This document shows positions 9,805 through 17,969 of a stretch of DNA of 64,000 bases, one piece after another. Made by a program: the position numbers and the translations under genes. The stretch spans positions 231,543-295,542 of the forward strand of contig NZ_FUXZ01000004.1 in assembly GCF_900167115.1 (NCBI RefSeq), written 5' to 3'. Numbering within the stretch: position 1 is the first letter of the stretch; every line of letters begins with the position of its first letter. Under the pieces are notes generated by a model that was not told the DNA's origin, ran no database searches, and saw only the letters and a list, made by a program, of their open reading frames with translations. This DNA comes from Eubacterium uniforme. Lineage in GTDB: Bacteria; Bacillota; Clostridia; Lachnospirales; Lachnospiraceae.

Positions 9805-9861
9805 GATATTCGTTTTAATCAAAAAGAAATTCGTTTTAAAATAATTTATAACGAATTTCTT
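9805..9861. repeat. 57-bp direct repeat, copy A; 3' end is a hairpin terminator for the DUF4325 gene
   Basis: This 57-nt stretch matches 10959-11015 at 54 positions. Its right part is a hairpin, AAGAAATTCGTT (9824-9835) with AACGAATTTCTT (9850-9861), lying just 3' of the DUF4325 gene stop on the minus strand, so it can terminate that gene. Its left part repeats GATATTCGTTTTAA. Confidence 0.85.
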
Positions 9862-9866
9862 TTATC

Positions 9867-10883
9867 TTATTTTGTATTCATAACATGATTATACATTTTC
9901 TTCACATCATCACTCATGCCCTTTATAACTAATTTTACATTAGGATTATTATTAGCAAATACGATAAATAATTGATGTGCAAATCCCTGTCCCATCCAGT
10001 CTAGACCTTCAAAATCAAGTTCCACCTCACTAAACTCTTCTAATCCAGCACATAATCTTTTAGCCTGAGATCTAGACGTTGGACTACTACCGTAAATATT
10101 TTTCAAAGCAATACTTGTACGATTAAATCCTCCATCAACATCAGAATATCTATCAAATAACTCTTTCATATTTTTTCTAGTTTCATTATTAAGCGACATA
10201 TACAATGCTGTGCCTTTTTCATTTTTTATAGGATTATCAAGAAGTATACTTTCATCATATTTATCAACGTGAAAAAGTTTTCCACTAGATATAATAAGAA
10301 ATTCATCCATTATTCTTGAAGTAAAAAAGATACCTTCACCAGAATGATACTCTTTCTTAGTCGTAATTTTTCCTTTAAATAATTCATTCACTGCATCTTC
10401 AATAGTCTTCAATTTAAAGAAATCTTTAATATGTTCAAATATTCCAATTCCATCATCAGCAATCCAAATACTCGTTTTTACTGCGTCCTTATTAATTATA
10501 ATAACGCATTTTTCAGCTTCGGAGTGATCTATTACATTATTAAACATTTCTCCAAATGCATATTCCCAAATCTTATACGTATTATCGGAAAACTCTCCAA
10601 CAACTGGTTTTACATACTTATCAAATGTATATAATTCTTCCTCTATCTCGCCTGCTTTCCTACTTAAAATATACTTTTTTCTTTCACCCGTCAAACTATA
10701 AACGTCTCTTTTTTCTCGTTTTATAATACCTTCATTAATTAATTCGTTTATATACGTATGAACTGTATTTTGATTTATATTAAAGTTATCTGCAACCTTT
10801 TTAGTTATCCCTTCTTCTTTCTGTTCTATTTTCTCTAGCAAGTAGTTTTTTATTGCATTTTTCTTTGTTTCAGTAAATCTCAT
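9867..10883 (-). CDS. HTH / histidine-kinase-like ATPase / STAS-like DUF4325 protein
   Basis: 338 aa in three parts. Residues 1-65 form a winged helix (ADNFNINQNTVHTYINELINEGIIKR). Residues 95-215 form a GHKL ATPase: N-box GEMFNNVIDHSEAE, G1 box DDGIGIF, G2 box SGEGIFFTSRI. The C-terminus (about 265-335) fits DUF4325, a STAS-like domain (LDFEGLDWMGQGFAHQLF). It has no phospho-acceptor His, so it is like an anti-sigma kinase and its antagonist joined in one chain, with its own DNA-binding domain. The family's job is not settled; many members are thought to be autoregulators. A 57-bp repeat lies on each side of the gene, one copy in its promoter region. Confidence 0.85.
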   Translation of the reverse strand: MRFTETKKNAIKNYLLEKIEQKEEGITKKVADNFNINQNTVHTYINELINEGIIKREKRDVYSLTGERKKYILSRKAGEIEEELYTFDKYVKPVVGEFSDNTYKIWEYAFGEMFNNVIDHSEAEKCVIIINKDAVKTSIWIADDGIGIFEHIKDFFKLKTIEDAVNELFKGKITTKKEYHSGEGIFFTSRIMDEFLIISSGKLFHVDKYDESILLDNPIKNEKGTALYMSLNNETRKNMKELFDRYSDVDGGFNRTSIALKNIYGSSPTSRSQAKRLCAGLEEFSEVELDFEGLDWMGQGFAHQLFIVFANNNPNVKLVIKGMSDDVKKMYNHVMNTK

Positions 10884-10958
10884 AATTCACCTCCTTACAG
10901 ACCAGTCTCCTCATCACTATATAGATATTATAGACTTTATTTCCATATATCGTCAAGG

Positions 10959-11015
10959 GATATTCGTTTTAAGCAAAAAGAAATTCGTTTTAAAATATTT
11001 TAAAACGAATTTCTT
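10959..11015. repeat. 57-bp direct repeat, copy B, holding a perfect 38-bp palindrome upstream of the DUF4325 gene
   Basis: Second copy of the repeat at 9805-9861. Here the inner part is a perfect palindrome with no loop, 10978-11015, whose half is AAGAAATTCGTTTTAAAAT. It lies about 95 bp upstream of the DUF4325 start and just past the stop of the 146-aa gene (11022). It may act as terminator of that gene, as operator for the HTH protein, or both. Confidence 0.85.
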
Positions 11016-11021
11016 AATTAA

Positions 11022-11462
11022 TTATTCATTATCTAATACTTCCATTTCCACAATACAAAAATCTAAAACATCATCGTAAGACTGACTAGACGAAGACTTA
11101 TCCGTATAAGTAATCTTTTCTTTTGAAACATCCTCAAAAGTAAGATTATCTCTATTTGATAAAACCACCATCTTAACTTCTCTCATCTTATTACTATAAA
11201 CAAATCCATCTAATCTTGATTGTGCCATTTCTCCAGATAACTCAAACTTATTCTTATATGTTATTCCATTATAAACCCACAAACCATCATTATTCTTATA
11301 ATATGCATTCTCCAAACTAAGTGTGGTTGCTTCGGTTTGAGTTTCATTATACTTTTCTTGTTCGTAGTACTCTTTCATTTTCTTATTTTCATGTTTATCC
11401 CAAATTAGTATCGCTGCACAAATCAAAGCAGTAATAACAACTCTAATGATTCTCTTTTTCAT
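11022..11462 (-). CDS. Small membrane-anchored protein of unknown function
   Basis: 146 aa. I do not recognise a family. It begins with basic residues and a hydrophobic segment (residues 7-22, VVITALICAAILIWD), a signal anchor with no clear cleavage site. The rest is polar and probably outside the cell: a coiled-coil-prone stretch KHENKKMKEYYEQEKYNETQ, then a folded region (NDGLWVYNGITYKNKFELSGEM). It follows the alpha-galactosidase gene by 24 nt on the same strand and may be the last gene of that operon, but a shared function is not shown. Confidence 0.7.
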   Translation of the reverse strand: MKKRIIRVVITALICAAILIWDKHENKKMKEYYEQEKYNETQTEATTLSLENAYYKNNDGLWVYNGITYKNKFELSGEMAQSRLDGFVYSNKMREVKMVVLSNRDNLTFEDVSKEKITYTDKSSSSQSYDDVLDFCIVEMEVLDNE

Positions 11463-11486
11463 TTTGTCTCACTTTCTAGTTATATA

Positions 11487-13913
11487 TTATTCCCCTTCCA
11501 TAAAATACATCCTACTTCCTAAATCCTGGAAATATCTCACACTTTCATCATAGCCAGTTCCACCAAATGCCTGCTTAAGATTTATACCTGCATTCATAAG
11601 CACGCTACCATATGCAACATAATCTTCACACTCACCTGGCATTGTCACATGTCTTGCTATAATGTTATGAAGAAGTGAATCCTGTTTAATATGAACTGGA
11701 GATGCTGTATTAATTAGATCTCCAAAATTCTTAATATTATATCTCTTACTTTCATTTGTAAAATGATATTTAATATCACTATCAAGTCCCATAGGTTTGA
11801 AATATTCATACTGTTTATTAGGTTCAACTAATGCCTGAATAATCATACCCACTGCTGCCTTTTTATCCTTTGAAACAACAGTCCATTCATTAATATTACC
11901 ATGACCAAATACATCCTCATTTCTATATTCAGTATGTTCGCCATGAAGAAGCATTCTGCGTCCTCTATAGAATGAACCAAACTGAAAAACATCTCTCCAG
12001 TTTTTATATGTTTCAATCTGTCTTTTTATAATAGCAAGTTCTTCCTTCTTTAAATCGCATAGATTTATCTCATATCCGAAATTACCAAATGCAGCCACAT
12101 TAAATCTAGTATCAAGCGGTGACTTACGAAGTGTTTGATGGTTTGGACTTGCCGAAACATGAGCACTAACTGTACTTAGAGGATATCCATAACTATAACC
12201 TGTCTGACAAGTTACTCTATATAAGCAGTCAGTATCATCACTTGCCCATATCTGTGGGAAGTATGATATTATTCCTAAGTCAAATCTATTACCACCACTT
12301 GCGCATCCCTCAAATAAAATATCTGGAAATTTTTCGGTAAGTGTAGCCATCACTTTATATAATCCAATTACATATCTGTGATATACTTCACCCTGTTTCT
12401 CTGCAGGAAGATACTTAGAATATACATCAGTAAATACTCTATTCATATCCCACTTAACATATGAAATATTTGCACCAGCAAATACATCTGACATTGCACT
12501 AATAATATACTCAACAACATCAGGATTACAAAGGTCAAGTATTCTTTGTGTTCTTCCTTCTGAATGTGGTTTATCCTTTAAGTCCATAGCCCAATCAGGA
12601 TGTTCTCTATATAAATCACTATCAACAGAAACCATCTCAGGTTCGACCCATATACCAAACATTAAACCTAGATCATTTACTTTCTTTGCAAGGGACCCAA
12701 GTCCATTAGGTAATTTCTTTTTGTTAACATACCAGTCTCCAAGAGAGCAACTATCATCATCTCTCTTTCCAAACCAGCCATCATCCATAACAAAAAGTTC
12801 AATTCCCACATCCTTAGAAGCCTTTGCAAGCTTAAGTAATTTACTTTCATTTATATCAAAATATGCCGCTTCCCAACTATTAAGTAAAACTGGTCTAATT
12901 TTATTTTTCCAATTTCCTCTAACTATATTCTCACGAACAAATCTATGCATATTCTGGCTCATTCCATTAAAACCATTCTTAGAATATGTCATAACAGATT
13001 CTGGAGTTTCAAATTCCTCGTTCGCATCTATCACAAAGTTAAATCCATCTGGACTAATACCGTGAACAAATCTAAGTTTATAATGTGCAGATACTTCACA
13101 CGCCTCATAATGATTACCACTATACACTAAATTAATGCCGTAACATTCACCAGTATTTTCTGTTGCGCCATTCTTATAAATCATAACAAATGGATTTGCC
13201 TTATTTGATGATATACCATCCCTACTACTGTTTACAAATTTACCTGCAGTAAGTCTTCTATCATTCCTCTGCATTTCCCTTGCCCAAGCTCCATTAAATG
13301 TAGTGAATGTATAATCGTTAGTTGCAAAGTCAAGTTGATTACTCATAAGTCTTAGTAGCGATATGCTACTATCTCCATCATTTTTAAAAACTGCACGTTT
13401 TGTAATAACATCTTTATCATAGAAAACATCATATATTAAAATAAGTTTCTGTTTATAATAATCATCTACCAGCGTAATTTGGAGTTCTATATCCTTATTA
13501 TCTATGGTTTCATTTCCTTCTTCTTTATACTCTATATATGATGATGGAAGAGTATTAATCTCACTCTTCTTATCCAAAACAGATGCACTTTTAAACAGAA
13601 AATCAGAAGTTCTACATCCATCAGAATTAATAACTTCAATAAAAGGCTCCCTTAAATCACTCTTTCCTAAAGTTGATATTTCAAGCCTCATATCATCTAA
13701 TGAAAAACTTCTATCTTCATTTGTATAATTAGCTGTTGCACCAGGTGCATATGCATGTTGCTCAGCTAAACATAATAAATCTTCCTTTTCTTCTATTCTA
13801 ATTTTTTCACCATAATAAAGGTGTTCAAGCTGTCCTGTTTTTATCACACGAAATGCATATGTTGTATTCTTTGTATCAAGAACAAACCATTCATTATCAA
13901 AATTTCTAATCAT
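11487..13913 (-). CDS. Alpha-galactosidase, glycoside hydrolase family 36
   Basis: 808 aa; hydrolyses terminal alpha-1,6-galactose from melibiose, raffinose and related oligosaccharides. GH36 marks: an N-terminal beta-sandwich (about 1-320), then the barrel with FVMDDGWFGKRDDD, IWVEPEMVS, YVKWDMNR (nucleophile Asp489) and WASDDTDCLYR (acid/base region 558-563). No signal peptide, so the sugar is cleaved in the cytoplasm after import by the GPH symporter encoded 39 nt upstream. Length fits the large GH36 class (about 720-750) with slight extension. Substrate range is family knowledge; which sugar is used here is inference. Confidence 0.95.
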   Translation of the reverse strand: MIRNFDNEWFVLDTKNTTYAFRVIKTGQLEHLYYGEKIRIEEKEDLLCLAEQHAYAPGATANYTNEDRSFSLDDMRLEISTLGKSDLREPFIEVINSDGCRTSDFLFKSASVLDKKSEINTLPSSYIEYKEEGNETIDNKDIELQITLVDDYYKQKLILIYDVFYDKDVITKRAVFKNDGDSSISLLRLMSNQLDFATNDYTFTTFNGAWAREMQRNDRRLTAGKFVNSSRDGISSNKANPFVMIYKNGATENTGECYGINLVYSGNHYEACEVSAHYKLRFVHGISPDGFNFVIDANEEFETPESVMTYSKNGFNGMSQNMHRFVRENIVRGNWKNKIRPVLLNSWEAAYFDINESKLLKLAKASKDVGIELFVMDDGWFGKRDDDSCSLGDWYVNKKKLPNGLGSLAKKVNDLGLMFGIWVEPEMVSVDSDLYREHPDWAMDLKDKPHSEGRTQRILDLCNPDVVEYIISAMSDVFAGANISYVKWDMNRVFTDVYSKYLPAEKQGEVYHRYVIGLYKVMATLTEKFPDILFEGCASGGNRFDLGIISYFPQIWASDDTDCLYRVTCQTGYSYGYPLSTVSAHVSASPNHQTLRKSPLDTRFNVAAFGNFGYEINLCDLKKEELAIIKRQIETYKNWRDVFQFGSFYRGRRMLLHGEHTEYRNEDVFGHGNINEWTVVSKDKKAAVGMIIQALVEPNKQYEYFKPMGLDSDIKYHFTNESKRYNIKNFGDLINTASPVHIKQDSLLHNIIARHVTMPGECEDYVAYGSVLMNAGINLKQAFGGTGYDESVRYFQDLGSRMYFMEGE

Positions 13914-13952
13914 CTTCTCTCCTTTTATTAACCTCTATCTATAGCACATACT

Positions 13953-15383
13953 TTATTCTTTTTCCTGCTGTCTTCTATCTTTTATCTGCTTTGAAATCTC
14001 TTCTATCTTTTCATCTGTTAAAATATATTTTTTCTTAAAATATACAACTGCAATTATAAGACCAATGATTGGAAGAATGGTCATTGTCATCCTTAGTCCC
14101 ATTTTGCTACTATCTGATACACCTTTTGATAAATCCATCGTCTGTTCAGCTTCTGTTGTTGCCTTACTACTAAGTGAAAAAATAGATAAACTAATTGATG
14201 CAACGAATGCAGCAATACCACTTGCAAGTTTTACCACAAATGTCTGCATTGAAAAAATAACTGATTCATCTCTTCTACTATTTTTTATTTCTCCATAATC
14301 AACAGTATTAGCTAAAAAGATAGTAGTTAAAACTTGTAGCATTCCATTTGCTGCAAATATAAAGAATGCAGGAATAAATGTAACATATACACTACCAATT
14401 CCAATGTTTATTATTGCAAAGAGTGCTGCATATCCAAGTAGCGCACTTATTATACATATATAGTACATCTTTATTGTATTAAAGAACTTTCTAAGAAGTG
14501 GGAAAAATAACATCATTGCTAAAATCTGTATTCCACCACCAAATGTATTAAAAAGTGTGTATCCATCAAACCAACTTTCTCCACCAAAGTCATATTTAAA
14601 GAAATATATAACAAGGTTAGAAGTAATGTATACTGCACAGTTTATAAGCACTATTGTAACAACTATTGTCATAGCCTGATCGTTCGATAAAAGTGCTTTA
14701 AACATATCTGAAACGCTAGCCGTCTTCATATTAACTGTAGATTTTTCTTTTATATTCATACATGTAATGGTTATAAAAACTATAAATATAATTGCAACTA
14801 TTAGAGCAAACCATTTAAAACCATACATCTCAATCTTTCTATTAGAAAGGTTATCACCACCTATGTTTCCAAGTCCATATACAAATTTCATTGTAAGAAT
14901 CATTACTAATGCTGAACCCACGCCCGCTGCAGATCTAGCAAGAGTAGTAAGGTTTTCTCTCTCTCTACCGCTTTCAGTAAATGCCGGAATCATTGACCAA
15001 TATGGAATATCCATCATAGTATATGTAACACCCCACATTATATAAGTGATTGCTGCATATGCTGTAAGAGAACCTGCTGAGAAAGACGCCGGTGCACTGA
15101 ACATTAAAAACAATAATACAGCATTTGTTAATGTTCCAATCATAAGCCATGGTCTAAACTTTCCCCACTTAGTTTGAGTTTTAGCAACTATTACACCCAT
15201 AATAGGATCGTTAAATGCATCAAAAATTCTTGCAATTAAAAGTATAATGCCCATAGCAAATGCTGATACTCCCATAACATCCTGGTAGTAATAAAGCACA
15301 TAACTAGCTGACAACATATATACCATATCCTTACCTACAGCACCAAGCCCATAGGAAGCTTTTTCTCTAAATGATAAATTCAT
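13953..15383 (-). CDS. GPH-family sugar:cation symporter (MelB-like MFS)
   Basis: 476 aa with about twelve membrane helices. The start YGLGAVGKDMVYMLSASYVLYYYQDVMGVSAFAMG and DAFNDPIMGVIVAKTQTKWGKFRPWLMIGT are typical of the glycoside-pentoside-hexuronide:cation symporter family, including the conserved Asp residues of the cation site in helix II (DAFNDP). It probably imports alpha-galactosides for the GH36 enzyme just downstream. An inverted repeat in its leader (15400-15428) and a strong GGAGG ribosome site precede the ATG. The C-terminal tail is charged and cytoplasmic. Confidence 0.93.
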   Translation of the reverse strand: MNLSFREKASYGLGAVGKDMVYMLSASYVLYYYQDVMGVSAFAMGIILLIARIFDAFNDPIMGVIVAKTQTKWGKFRPWLMIGTLTNAVLLFLMFSAPASFSAGSLTAYAAITYIMWGVTYTMMDIPYWSMIPAFTESGRERENLTTLARSAAGVGSALVMILTMKFVYGLGNIGGDNLSNRKIEMYGFKWFALIVAIIFIVFITITCMNIKEKSTVNMKTASVSDMFKALLSNDQAMTIVVTIVLINCAVYITSNLVIYFFKYDFGGESWFDGYTLFNTFGGGIQILAMMLFFPLLRKFFNTIKMYYICIISALLGYAALFAIINIGIGSVYVTFIPAFFIFAANGMLQVLTTIFLANTVDYGEIKNSRRDESVIFSMQTFVVKLASGIAAFVASISLSIFSLSSKATTEAEQTMDLSKGVSDSSKMGLRMTMTILPIIGLIIAVVYFKKKYILTDEKIEEISKQIKDRRQQEKE

Positions 15384-15399
15384 AATATCCTCCTTCTCT

Positions 15400-15428
15400 T
15401 TAGTTAGTATTAAAACAATACTAACTAA
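15400..15428. promoter_or_regulatory. 12-bp inverted repeat upstream of the symporter gene (possible operator)
   Basis: TTAGTTAGTATT (15400-15411) and AATACTAACTAA (15417-15428), a perfect 12-bp inverted repeat with a 5-nt centre, 17-45 nt before the symporter start. It may be an operator for the sugar operon or a leader hairpin; no regulator gene of that operon is adjacent. Confidence 0.55.
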
Positions 15429-15463
15429 CGTTGCAACTCACCCCTAGTTCCCCTATTATTTTT

Positions 15464-15493
15464 AAAACAAGCCCCTTGCATACGCAAGAGGCT
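15464..15493 (-). terminator. Terminator of the glycosyltransferase-like gene
   Basis: On the minus strand a stem of AGCCTCTTGC with GCAAGGGGCT (15470-15493, one mismatch) is followed by a TTGTTTT run. It lies just past the stop at 15504. Confidence 0.8.
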
Positions 15494-15503
15494 ATATGTT
15501 ATA

Positions 15504-16991
15504 TTACTTCTTCATGTTCATTGCCAATTCAATTACCTTATATGCCCCGCTATAAATTTCCATTTTATTATTTTTCTTTATATTTTCGCACATATCTATT
15601 AGGAAATCGTCATCTTTTATAAACATGTCTATCATCTGATTTATGTGAGGAATATCTCTACTTTCAATAGTTCCATCTCCAATTTCACAACTGTGAATTG
15701 CTCCCCACATCTCATGCTTTCCAACTCTCTTAATAAAGAGTTTTGGAATCGGATAGAATGCTAACTCACTTGGCTTTGTCACAAGTACATCCGCACTTCT
15801 CATAAGAAGGTTTGTCGAATATACTGCTTCAAAAATATTCTTATGATAAAAAGCATGTATACCTTTTATTTCAATATTTTCATCTAATGCATCTTCTGAA
15901 AACTTCTTTGTATCCTCAAAATCATCGAAGTGTTCAAAAGATACACCCTTCATATCTGGAATACTCTTAAGCAAATCATCCCATACATTTTTATAATCAC
16001 CTACGTTTATATATAAAACAACTTTTTTCTTTTTGATAAGTGGAAGTATGTGCTTTATAATTCCAGCAAATATCTCCTTCTGTGCTCCCGCACCACCTAT
16101 CGACATTAGAAAACGAATTGCCTTTTTATTCTTCTTCCTTTGGATTCTTGCATCACAATCACTTTCAATGCTCGCAACAATCTCATGGTCAATATAGTGT
16201 CCTGTGTATACAAGGTCATTTGCTGGCATAGGACTATTGACCTTCTTTTTATTCATTCCATTTAAAATTCTATAACCCTGATATGCAAAGTGACACTGCA
16301 CAGTGTGCAATGACCCTTCTGCTAGATGCAAAGCCATAGGCCAATTATCAGGAATTGCATTAACCACATATTTCATTCCTGCATGCACTGCCGCCTGGGC
16401 TGGCCAGCAGTGCGTACCTACAACAGGAATTTCATCTGGCACGTTTTTGAAAACAGGTGCCATAAGCTCTGCTCTCTTTTGATCCCCACTATTGTATGTT
16501 AATGATCTAAAACCTTCGTAATTAAGTGGCTCCCAAACAAATCTGTTGAAAATGGGATCTTTCGAAAGCCTTGATCCTAATGAATACAATTTATTCTGCT
16601 CACTTATAATCTTGGTACACACTGTGTCTGGATAACCATTAAGGTCCATCCAGTATGGCGTATATCCCATGTAATGTGCACATGATGCCATTGCCATAGA
16701 GATTCGGTAATGTCCAAATCCCATTCGAATATTTCCAACTATTAACCCTTTTTCTAAATCAAACTTCTCTACAGAACTCTCTTCATCCGTCTGTTTTTTA
16801 GTTGTGACTTTAATATCTTTTACTCCAAGACTATCTCCGATATATTTATTATCGGCAATCGTAACATATAATTCTTTATTAGAATCATCCCCATACTTCT
16901 TAAAGCATTTTTGCTTCCCTTTTAAGGACTTCTTATAAGCTCTACTCGTGATTTTATTCTCAAAAACCACACTTGCTCTATCACTCTTCAT
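15504..16991 (-). CDS. GT-B-like glycosyltransferase-fold protein
   Basis: 495 aa, soluble. After a variable 85-residue N-terminus comes LIVGNIRMGFGHYRISMAMASCAHYMGY, like the N-terminal loop of GT28/MGDG synthase and MurG relatives (G.GH...A.A). Later RFLMSIGGAGAQKEIFAG resembles the sugar-nucleotide domain start, and VLVTKPSELAFYPIPKLFIKRVGKHEMWGA the acceptor-side loop with a conserved E. The exact family is not certain. It could glycosylate a lipid or other membrane acceptor, or be an enzyme of the fold with another role. It follows a tetR gene by 56 nt, probably under its control in one operon. Confidence 0.65.
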   Translation of the reverse strand: MKSDRASVVFENKITSRAYKKSLKGKQKCFKKYGDDSNKELYVTIADNKYIGDSLGVKDIKVTTKKQTDEESSVEKFDLEKGLIVGNIRMGFGHYRISMAMASCAHYMGYTPYWMDLNGYPDTVCTKIISEQNKLYSLGSRLSKDPIFNRFVWEPLNYEGFRSLTYNSGDQKRAELMAPVFKNVPDEIPVVGTHCWPAQAAVHAGMKYVVNAIPDNWPMALHLAEGSLHTVQCHFAYQGYRILNGMNKKKVNSPMPANDLVYTGHYIDHEIVASIESDCDARIQRKKNKKAIRFLMSIGGAGAQKEIFAGIIKHILPLIKKKKVVLYINVGDYKNVWDDLLKSIPDMKGVSFEHFDDFEDTKKFSEDALDENIEIKGIHAFYHKNIFEAVYSTNLLMRSADVLVTKPSELAFYPIPKLFIKRVGKHEMWGAIHSCEIGDGTIESRDIPHINQMIDMFIKDDDFLIDMCENIKKNNKMEIYSGAYKVIELAMNMKK

Positions 16992-17047
16992 TTCACCCTA
17001 CTCCTAAATTCCTCTTTACTAATCCTTCGGTTTATCCTGTCCCCAAA

Positions 17048-17620
17048 TTACGCCTTAATACCATCGATTAAGATATTTACAACTTCTTCAAGTCCTTCTG
17101 TGTATGACATCTTGCTATTAACTAAAACATCACTCATGAAAAATCTCTCAACTGTTGCTTCAAACATTGTTTTCACAAGAGCTGTATCAACTGGTCTGAT
17201 AACACCTTCCTTAATACCCTGATTGATAAGCATTAATGTAGCTTCCCATCCAGTTTCAAGTCTCTCCTGAACCTTAACAAATATTTTTGGATATCTTGTC
17301 TTAAGAATACTTAGTTTTTCAAAACTAATATCCTTATATCCTTCTGGCATAACTCCTAATAATCTTCTTAATTTTTCAAGAGTTGCCAATGAATCATCTT
17401 CAAGCACCTCTTTTTCGCTTTCCTTAATTTTATCAAAGCAATAATCAACTGTACTTAGGAATAAATCCTGCTTGTCTCGAAATGTATTGTAAATTGTTTT
17501 TTTACTCATACCCAGTTCGGCAGCGATGTCATCCATGGTGAATTTAATCCCTTTTCTGTTAAACACTTCAATAGTAGCTTCGATAATCTTATTTTTTAAT
17601 AATCTTGTTTTCGTAGCCAT
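17048..17620 (-). CDS. TetR/AcrR family transcriptional regulator
   Basis: 190 aa from ATG at 17620, chosen because GGAGGAAAA (17622-17630) lies directly upstream and the family pattern starts there; a longer frame to 17704 runs through the promoter. Residues 8-55 are the TetR helix-turn-helix (ATIEVFNRKGIKFTMDDIAAELGMSKKTIYNTFRDKQDLFLS). The C-terminal ligand domain is unspecific. It precedes the glycosyltransferase-like gene on the same strand and probably regulates it and itself. Confidence 0.93.
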   Translation of the reverse strand: MATKTRLLKNKIIEATIEVFNRKGIKFTMDDIAAELGMSKKTIYNTFRDKQDLFLSTVDYCFDKIKESEKEVLEDDSLATLEKLRRLLGVMPEGYKDISFEKLSILKTRYPKIFVKVQERLETGWEATLMLINQGIKEGVIRPVDTALVKTMFEATVERFFMSDVLVNSKMSYTEGLEEVVNILIDGIKA

Positions 17621-17669
17621 ATTTTCCTCCTCACTATAGGGTTTCGTAAAATGATAGAGTATATAATAT

Positions 17670-17698
17670 ATTATAGTAAACTTCACCCTATTTTTCCA
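17670..17698 (-). promoter_or_regulatory. Probable tetR promoter
   Basis: On the minus strand TGGAAA (17693-17698), 17 nt, TATAAT (17670-17675), about 50 nt before the tetR start codon chosen. Confidence 0.6.
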
Positions 17699-17886
17699 TA
17701 CCAAACAACCAAATTCAGAAAACTATTTTGCCAAGAATCGTTTCCTTTATAGCTTTATTTTAACACCAATCTTTCTTTTTTCAAGAAACGTTTTTTACAA
17801 ATTTGGTTTCCGTTTTTTGTGCATTTTTACCTACGCATTTGCCAAAGTACTTTTTATAGTGGGTTGTTCATTTTTTTCACAAGATG

Positions 17887-17895
17887 TGGTATACT
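17887..17895 (+). promoter_or_regulatory. Extended -10 promoter of the beta-CASP nuclease gene
   Basis: TGG-TATACT (TG 17887-17888, hexamer 17890-17895), about 75 nt before the start codon. No good -35 is seen at normal spacing. Confidence 0.5.
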
Positions 17896-17969
17896 AGAAT
17901 TGGCTGTAAGTATGATTTTTTACGGAAGGTATAATTCATATTTATAATTTATATGCTTGGGGGTGGATT

